Below, piece after piece: positions 31,450 to 37,406 of a stretch of DNA of 37,406 nt (within the stretch, counting starts at the first letter, position 1; each line of letters starts with the position of its first letter). The notes beneath the pieces were generated by a model. It saw nothing but the letters and a program-made list of their open reading frames with translations. It was not told the DNA's origin and did not search any database. The DNA lies in assembly GCA_003509545.1 (NCBI GenBank), contig DOLC01000032.1:1-37406 (forward strand), read 5' to 3'. Source of the stretch: Peptococcaceae bacterium (lineage in GTDB: Bacteria; Bacillota; DSM-521; Neomoorellales; Neomoorellaceae). The translations under genes were made by a program, and so were the position numbers.

Positions 31450-32304
31450 ATGGCTAAAATTCGCATTGTCACCGACAGCACCTGCGATATTCCGCCGGAA
31501 CTGCTGGAACGGTACGGCATCGTGGTGGTGCCCCTGAAGGTTATGTTTGGGGAGGAGGTCTACCGGGATGGCGTGGACCTCAGCTCCCGGGAATTCTACG
31601 CCAAGCTGCGGAATACTTCCGGCCTGCCCACCACTTCCCAGCCCACGCCGCAGGAATTTATGGAGGCTTACCGGCCCCTGGTCAAGGAGGGGGCCAGCAT
31701 TGTTTCCCTTCATATTTCCGGCAGCCTGAGCGGCACTCTCCAATCGGCGCGCCTGGCCAAAACCATGCTGAATTATGACGACTTGGAAATCGTCGATACG
31801 CGGTTGGTTAGCATGGCCTTGGGCCTGGCGGTGCTGGCGGCTGCCAGGGCGGCAGCAGAAAATCGGTCGAAGGAGGAAGTCCTGGCGGCGGCCGGGTGGG
31901 TCACCGAGCACCTTCAGGCCTACTTCCTGGTAGATACCTTGGAGTATCTCCAGCGGGGAGGCCGCATCGGCAAGGCCCAGGCCTTTTTGGGCAGCCTCCT
32001 CCACATCAAGCCTGTCCTGATGCTCAAGGAAGGCATTATATATCCTTACGAGAAAGTCCGGGGAAAGGCCAGGGCCATGGACCGGTTGGTGGAGATCGCC
32101 GTGGCAAAATTTGGTATCATGGACGACCTGTGGTGCGCCCTGGTCCACGGCGACGACCCCGAAGGGTTGGAGCAGCTCCAGGAGAAAATGCAAAATAAGC
32201 TCAGCTGTAGCTGGAGGCTCACCGGCGAAATAGGTCCGGTGGTGGGTACCCACGCCGGCCCGGGATTATTGGGAATTGTAGGGTGTCCCGCCCCGCAGCT
32301 TTAA
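31450..32304 (+). CDS. DegV-family fatty acid-binding protein (FakB-like)
   Basis: This encodes about 284 residues. MAKIRIVTDSTCDIPPELLERYGI, TSQPTPQEF, ISGSLSGTLQSARLA and LEYLQRGGRIGKAQAFLG are the DegV signatures, including the serine/threonine contacts with the fatty acid carboxylate. It presents a fatty acid to FakA for phosphorylation and membrane incorporation. ATG 31450, with a GAGGGG site, is the start, 17 bp after the fakA stop. The pair forms a clear operon closed by a terminator. Confidence 0.92.
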   Translation: MAKIRIVTDSTCDIPPELLERYGIVVVPLKVMFGEEVYRDGVDLSSREFYAKLRNTSGLPTTSQPTPQEFMEAYRPLVKEGASIVSLHISGSLSGTLQSARLAKTMLNYDDLEIVDTRLVSMALGLAVLAAARAAAENRSKEEVLAAAGWVTEHLQAYFLVDTLEYLQRGGRIGKAQAFLGSLLHIKPVLMLKEGIIYPYEKVRGKARAMDRLVEIAVAKFGIMDDLWCALVHGDDPEGLEQLQEKMQNKLSCSWRLTGEIGPVVGTHAGPGLLGIVGCPAPQL

Positions 32305-32345
32305 ACCGACCTCCCTTGCCCTCTCGCCTCCACGACGTTTTCGAC

Positions 32346-32390
32346 CGGACCCCGTCACTTCGGTTAGCAGATGGGGTCCTTTTCTTTCTT
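32346..32390 (+). terminator. Intrinsic terminator of fakA-degV
   Basis: GGACCCC (32347-32353) pairs with GGGGTCC (32373-32379), followed by TTTTCTTTCTT. The region from here to 32610 shows no gene. Confidence 0.75.
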
Positions 32391-32610
32391 GCTCCGAAGC
32401 CTGAAGTTATGTGGCTCCTGTCCCTTCCTTCGTCATGCCTCCTGCTATTTTTTCCGAGGTTCCTAAAGGCTAGCTTGTGGCATCATCTCTCATAGGCCCA
32501 GGAGTCATGCAGAATATTGAATTCACTAGTACGATATCCGGGACAACCTCCGGATAGACGCTCCATATAGCGCAATAATACGGGATTGCCCATAACGCAA
32601 AATAAGTTTT

Positions 32611-32641
32611 TTACAAAGCAGGATTTTAAGAGGTAAAATCC
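32611..32641 (+). promoter_or_regulatory. Predicted formate dehydrogenase promoter with overlapping dyad
   Basis: TTACAA (32611-32616), a 17-bp spacer and TAAAAT (32634-32639). A perfect inverted repeat, GGATTTTA-n5-TAAAATCC (32621-32641), covers the spacer and -10 and is a candidate operator. The leader to the ATG at 32706 is about 60 nt. Confidence 0.6.
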
Positions 32642-32705
32642 AATGTCATGAATAGGGTTACAATATGTGGGACATGTAACGACCGAAGGGGGTAGAGATG
32701 AAGGA

Positions 32706-35700
32706 ATGAGGCTCACCAGAAGGGGGTTTTTGAAGGGCCTGGGTCTCGGCACTGCAGGCCTCGCTTTATGGGAAGCAGGGGCGGGCAAGGAAGCCCTGGC
32801 GGCCCAGGACTTTTCCTTTAAGAAGGGCCGCGAAGTCCCCACCATCTGTCCCTACTGCGGCGTGGGCTGCGGTATAATCGTTACGGAAAGGGACGGGAAG
32901 ATTGTAAATGTGGAGGGTGACCCCGACCACCCCATAAATCAAGGTGCCCTCTGCCCCAAGGGAATGTCCGTTTCCGATATCAGTTTCGTGGTGGCCGGAA
33001 AGAACAACCGGGTACCTAATCCCCGGCGCCTTACCAAGGTTTTGTACCGGGCGCCGGGCAGCGGTCACTGGGAGGAAAAGGATTGGGATTGGGCGCTGCG
33101 GGAGATCGCCCTGCGCATTAAGGCGACCCGCGATGAAACCTTTGAGTTGAAGGACGCAAGCGGAGTAACTGTTAACCGCACCCAGGCCATCGCCCATGTG
33201 GGCAGCGCGTCCCTGGACAATGAAGAGAATTACCTGATTCACAAGTTCTTGCGGTCCATCGGCGTTATTAATTTGGACCACCATGCGCGGCTTTGACACT
33301 CCTCTACCGTGGCCGGTCTGGCCAACACGTTCGGTAGGGGCGTAATGACCAACCACTGGATCGATTACCGCCACTCCGATGTATTCTTGGTAATCGGCGC
33401 CAATCCGGCGGAAAACCACCCCATGGCCATGAAGTGGATTGCCCATGCCAAAGAAAACCGGGGCGCCAAACTCATCGTAGTGGATCCCAGGTACACCAAA
33501 ACGGCCGCGGCTGCCGATATATACTGCCCCATTCGGCCGGGAACCAACGTTGCTTTTATAAATGGGATAATCAATTACGTGTTGCAAAACGATTTGTATC
33601 ATCATGAATATGTAGTAAATTATACCAATGCTTCTTACTTGGTGGATCCGGCTTTTAAGCTGGAAGAGGGAATTTTCTCTTCCAACAGCACCTGGCAGTA
33701 TCAGCGGGAAGGGGATCAGATCAAGAAGGATCCGACCCTTCAGGACCCCAACTGCGTCTTCCAAATTTTGAAACGCCATATGGCGCGCTATGACATAGAA
33801 ACGGTCTGCCGGATAACCGGTGCTCCTGAGGACGCCTACCGCGAGGTATGCCGCACCTTCGCCTCCACCGGTAAACCCGATAAGGCCGGGAATGTTATTT
33901 ATGCCATGGGAATTACCCAGTTCACCTGCGGCTCGCAGAATGTGAGGGCGCTGGCCATACTCCAGCTACTGCTGGGCAACATCGGTATAGCCGGCGGGGG
34001 AATAAATGCCCAGCGTGGCGAGTGCAATGTCCAGGGTTCCACGGATATGGCCATGCTCTTCCACCTCCTTCCCGGTTACCTTAATGCGCCAAGCGCCGAC
34101 AAACACCCGACCCTCAAGGATTATCTGGAAAAGGAAACTCCCAAGGCCGGCTACTGGAGCAACAGGCCCAAGTTCCTTATCAGTTTACTCAAGGCGTGGT
34201 ACGGAGATAAGGCGGTTCCCGAAAACGATTTCGCGTACGATTACCTGCCCAAGCTTGACGGACAGAATCACTCTCATATGGTCCTCTTTGAGCACATGCT
34301 CCAGGGCAAAATCAAGGGCTTCTTTGCCTGGGGACAAAACCCCGTGGTGGGCGGTCCCAATGCCGCGCTGGAGCGCAAGGCGCTGGAGCAACTGGACTGG
34401 TTGGTGGTGGTGGACCTTTTTGAAACCGAGACGGCGGCCTTCTGGAAGGCTCCGGGAGTAAACCCTGAAGCCATTAAAACCGAAGTATTCCTCCTGCCCG
34501 CGGCGGCCTCCTATGAAAAGGAGGGAAGCGTAACCAACAGCGGGCGTTGGATCCAGTGGCGGTACCAAGCCATCCATCCCCCCGGCGATGCTAAAAGCGA
34601 CCTCTGGATTGTCGACCGGCTCTTCAAGGCTTTGCGTCAGGTCTACGAGGCAGGGGGCGTTTACCCCGACCCCATTCTCCACTTAAATTGGAATTACGAT
34701 AAGGCCGGCCAGGAAGAGCCGGACGTGGAGAAGGTGGCCCTGGAAATCAACGGATATTCAACTTCCGACGGGAGCCCTCTGACCAACTTTACCCAGCTGG
34801 CCCAGGACGGCTCCACGGCGTGTGGATGCTGGATTTATTCGGGTTATTGGTTTGTGGAGTCCGGGGAACCCGATCCGGCCCTGCGAGTTCCGGCGACTAA
34901 GAGGCGGGGACAGGTAGATAACGGCGGCATGGGCCTGTATCCCAAATGGAGCTTTGCCTGGCCCCTAAACCGCCGTATCGTCTACAACCGGTGTTCCTGC
35001 GACCCCAACGGCCGCCCCTGGGATCCCGCAAGGGTGGTGGTGGCCTGGGACGGCCAAAAGTGGATTAGGAACGACGTTCCCGATTTCGTATGGTCCAGGC
35101 CGGATACCAAGGAGGAAGTACCTCCTCAGGAGTCGGCCCATACCCCCTTCATCATGCTTCAGGAAGGCCAGGCGCTGCTCTTTTCCCAGGCCATGAAGGA
35201 CGGCCCGGTGCCGGAGCATTATGAACCCATAGAGAGCCCGGTGAGCAATTTCGTTTCCCGGCAGCAGTCCAATCCGCTGGCTTTAAAGCTCCAATCCGAG
35301 TTGGGTAAGGTGGCCGCGGTCTCCAGCCCTGAATTTCCGTATATTGCTACCACCCATCGCCTGGTGGAGCATTATCAAAGCGGCGCCATTACACGCAACA
35401 GCCCTTACCTGTGCGAGATAATGCCCGAAATGTTTGTGGAGATCTCTCCCAGCCTGGCCCAAAAACTAGGCGTGCATAACGGCGACCCGGTGGTGGTGAC
35501 GACCGCCAGGGGCGAGATTACCGCCAAGGCGTGCGTGACACCCATCATGCAGCCCTTGACCATAGGAGGCAAGGTCTATGAAATTATAGGTCTGCCGTGG
35601 CACTGGGGATACAGCGGTTTGGCACCGGGTAGTTCGGCCAACGACCTCACGCCTTGCGTGGGCGACCCCAATTCTTCTATCCCCGAATACAAGGCTTTCT

Positions 35701-35723
35701 TATGTAACGTACGTAAAGCTTAA
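32706..35723 (+). CDS. fdnG: Selenocysteine-containing formate dehydrogenase alpha subunit, Tat-exported
   Basis: This encodes about 1005 residues, with an in-frame UGA at 33294-33296 read as selenocysteine (residue 197). A Tat signal (RRGFLKGLGLGTAGLA) starts at residue 4. ICPYCGVGCGIIV binds the [4Fe-4S] cluster. The active site reads NLDHHARL-U-HSSTVAGLANTFGRG, as in E. coli FdnG. The molybdopterin domains follow (GANPAENHP, GWGQNPVVGGPN-like AWGQNPVVGGPN), with a C-terminal MoCo domain (HWGYSGL). It oxidises formate on the outer face of the membrane. Mo versus W cannot be told. ATG 32706 is preferred over GTG 32667 because it fits the Tat signal. Confidence 0.95.
33294..33340 (+). promoter_or_regulatory. 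Selenocysteine UGA and bacterial SECIS hairpin
   Basis: The UGA at 33294-33296 is followed by a hairpin: the lower stem CTACCG (33304-33309) pairs with CGGTAG (33332-33337), and the upper stem GGCC (33311-33314) pairs with GGCC (33320-33323) around the loop GGUCU. That loop and its 18-nt distance from the UGA match the SelB-recognised loop of E. coli fdhF as I recall it. Confidence 0.88.
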
Positions 35724-35780
35724 GGGTTCTTGGGGGCGGGATGCCGGCATGCCTTATAGGGACCAACTTGGGAGCGGGGG

Positions 35781-36626
35781 GTGTATGAGGATTTGAGTTA
35801 TGGAATGTTAATCGATGTAACCCTGTGTATCGGCTGTAAAGGATGCCAGATAGCCTGTAAACAATGGAATGATCTCCCGGCGGAAAAAACTGCCTTTAAC
35901 GCCGATTGGAGCAATCCTCCAGAGCTGACTGCCCGGACGTGGAAGCGCGTGGGCCACCATTTGGTACAAAAGGGGGGTAAACTGCTTTGGCGGTTTGTCC
36001 CCTTGGCCTGCATGCATTGCAACGAACCTGCCTGCGAAGCGGCTTGTTTTGTGCACGCCTTTTATAAAACGCCGGAAGGTCCGGTGCTTTACAAGGAAAA
36101 TCTCTGCGTGGGCTGTCGCTACTGCATGGTGGCCTGTCCTTTCGGGGTACCCAAGTTCGAATGGGATAAGACCTTTCCCCTGGTACTAAAGTGCCGCATG
36201 TGCTTTGAAAGGATAGCCGAGGGGCAACAGCCGTCCTGCGCTACTGCCTGCCCCACAGGAGCAACCCTGTTCGGCCGCCGCGATGAACTTTTGGCCGAAG
36301 CGCGTAACCGGATTAACGCCAACCCCGACAAATATGTACCCCACATATACGGGGAAAAGGAAGCCGGCGGCACTTCGGTGTTGTATCTTTCCGATGTGCC
36401 CTTCCATGAATTAGGCTTTAAAACGGTGGAAAGGGGGGAGATACCGGCCGAACCCATACCTTCTTTCTCCGACCGCATAGTTCGCTGGACTCTTCCCGTC
36501 GCCGCAACCTGGACGGCCGTCCTGGGAGGACTTTACTGGTACACTAAACGCCGGGCGGAGGTAGAAGAAAGTATGAAGCGGCATAATAGCCCGCAGAATA
36601 AGGGGGAGGGTAGCCAAAATGACTAA
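35781..36626 (+). CDS. fdnH: Formate dehydrogenase iron-sulfur (beta) subunit
   Basis: This encodes about 281 residues. Four [4Fe-4S] motifs are visible: CIGCKGCQIACKQWN, CMHCNEPACEAAC, CVGCRYCMVACPFG and CRMCFERIAEGQQPSCATACP. A single C-terminal membrane helix (WTLPVAATWTAVLGGLYWYTK, near 240-262) anchors it, as in FdnH. It carries electrons from the alpha subunit to the membrane. GTG 35781 follows GGAG; ATG 35805 is possible but would cut the first conserved residues. It overlaps the next gene by 8 bp. Confidence 0.92.
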   Translation: MYEDLSYGMLIDVTLCIGCKGCQIACKQWNDLPAEKTAFNADWSNPPELTARTWKRVGHHLVQKGGKLLWRFVPLACMHCNEPACEAACFVHAFYKTPEGPVLYKENLCVGCRYCMVACPFGVPKFEWDKTFPLVLKCRMCFERIAEGQQPSCATACPTGATLFGRRDELLAEARNRINANPDKYVPHIYGEKEAGGTSVLYLSDVPFHELGFKTVERGEIPAEPIPSFSDRIVRWTLPVAATWTAVLGGLYWYTKRRAEVEESMKRHNSPQNKGEGSQND

Positions 36627-37406
36627 GGGATGGAGCTTTAGGATAACCCCCTACCGGGTGGCCATGATGGCCTTGGCGGCCGGGGCTATGGCTGTGATTC
36701 TCCTACGCCTGGTTAAGGGGTTGGGGGCAACCACCAATCTTAGTGATCAGTGGCCGTGGGGTTTATGGATAACTATAGATGTCCTTGTGGGGGTGGCCCT
36801 GGCCGGCGGCGGCTTCACAACCGCCTTTTTGGTGCACATTCTGCACCGTAATGAATATAAACCTATAGTTCGGGCGGCTTTGCTGACTTCCCTGATCGGT
36901 TACTTGTTGGTACTGGCCGGCCTATTCCTGGACGTCGGCCGGTGGTACAACGCCTGGCGGCCCTTTTTCTTCTGGGGATATCACTCCGTGTTGTTTGAGG
37001 TTTTCTGGTGCGTCTCCCTTTATACCTTGGTTCAACTATTAGAATTCGGCGAAGTGGCCTTGGAGCGTATTCGCATTGCGTCCTTAAAAGAGCGGCTGGA
37101 AAAACTGCTGCCCTTCTTGTATATTCTGGGTATAGTATTGCCCACCCTGCACCAATCTTCTCTGGGGGCCCTGTGGGTAGTGACGGTCGATAGACTGCAC
37201 CCCCTCTGGTGGTCCATGGCCTTGCCTATTTTCTTCCTTCTTTCCGCAGCCTTCGTCGGCCCGGCCATGGTGACCATAGAGTCCTACTTGAGTGCCAGGG
37301 CCTACAACCGGGAGCCGGAATTTGAAGTGTTGGAAGGTTTAAGCCGGATAGGCCGGTGGTTGCTGTTAGGATATCTCCTCCTTGATATGGAAGGGCCTTG
37401 TCAAGC
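36619..37406 (+). CDS. NrfD/HybB-type membrane subunit of formate dehydrogenase (partial)
   Basis: ATG 36619 overlaps the beta-subunit stop, and the frame runs to the window end with about 262 codons. The protein is largely hydrophobic, with at least seven membrane segments (LAAGAMAVILLRLVKGLG, GLWITIDVLVGVALAGGGF, AALLTSLIGYLLVLAGLFLDVG, and others). WPWGLWI, GGGF, FLDVGRWYNAWRP, PTLHQSSLGALW and PLWWS are hallmarks of NrfD/HybB-type quinone-linked subunits rather than the di-haem cytochrome b FdnI. It would pass electrons to menaquinone. The 3' end lies outside the window. Confidence 0.85.
   Translation, partial: MTKGWSFRITPYRVAMMALAAGAMAVILLRLVKGLGATTNLSDQWPWGLWITIDVLVGVALAGGGFTTAFLVHILHRNEYKPIVRAALLTSLIGYLLVLAGLFLDVGRWYNAWRPFFFWGYHSVLFEVFWCVSLYTLVQLLEFGEVALERIRIASLKERLEKLLPFLYILGIVLPTLHQSSLGALWVVTVDRLHPLWWSMALPIFFLLSAAFVGPAMVTIESYLSARAYNREPEFEVLEGLSRIGRWLLLGYLLLDMEGPCQ

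Noticed and set aside
31387..32253. Long minus-strand open frame opposite degV
   Set aside because: It mirrors a gene with clear DegV motifs and has no start signal of its own.
37370..37406. Possible frame break at the end of the NrfD-like gene (LLLDMEGPCQ versus LIWKGLVK in the +1 frame)
   Set aside because: The window ends here, so too little sequence remains to decide which frame is right.

Overview
The window looks like a chromosomal segment of an anaerobic, spore-forming Firmicute of the Moorella/Thermanaeromonas kind. This is an inference from several signs: moderately high GC, TTG and GTG starts with strong GGAGG ribosome sites, an alpha/beta-type small acid-soluble spore protein, an oxygen-sensitive class III ribonucleotide reductase, a selenocysteine formate dehydrogenase, and many small Fe-S proteins. 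No rRNA, tRNA or CRISPR array was recognised.

Layout. Positions 1-1000 hold a small unknown protein followed by decayed sequence that includes an IS1634-type transposase remnant. Positions 1010-7240 hold a long minus-strand Fe-S/metallocofactor cluster. In transcription order it contains two NifX-like proteins, a two-cluster ferredoxin, two MinD-type ATPases with an inserted ferredoxin domain, a broken Fur/NifU chimera, an Mrp ATPase, a metallo-beta-lactamase-fold protein, a DUF364 protein and a DUF5320 protein. The operon start and the internal DUF5320 promoter share almost the same promoter and the same TATG-N2-CATA dyad. No nitrogenase genes are present, so the cluster's product is unknown; it is the best candidate here for an undescribed system.

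Positions 7260-11280 hold a two-component system with a downstream radical SAM protein, and a secreted DUF2680 protein whose promoter carries three 11-bp direct repeats. Positions 11290-16590 hold sfsA, an RlmI-like methyltransferase, a cysteine desulfidase-family gene, a broken IS607 resolvase and citrate synthase. Positions 17040-20730 hold the spore protein and a cobalamin riboswitch with its terminator ahead of nrdD-nrdG. Positions 20730-22815 hold a polyprenyl diphosphate synthase converging on a YtpB-type terpene synthase.

Positions 22950-29100 hold a secreted NAGPA/SH3 protein, a YedE-TusA sulfur uptake pair, a ferritin-like protein with a Pro/Gly/Tyr tail, and an sdpR-sdpI pair with a clear operator. 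Positions 29100-32390 hold a truncated flavoprotein remnant and fakA-degV. Positions 32600-37406 hold a Tat-exported formate dehydrogenase: an alpha subunit read through an in-frame UGA with an E. coli-like SECIS, an iron-sulfur beta subunit, and an NrfD/HybB-type membrane subunit cut by the window end.

The whole fits an anaerobic lifestyle built on Fe-S, selenium, Mo/W and B12 cofactors. All functional calls come from reading motifs by eye; no database search was run.
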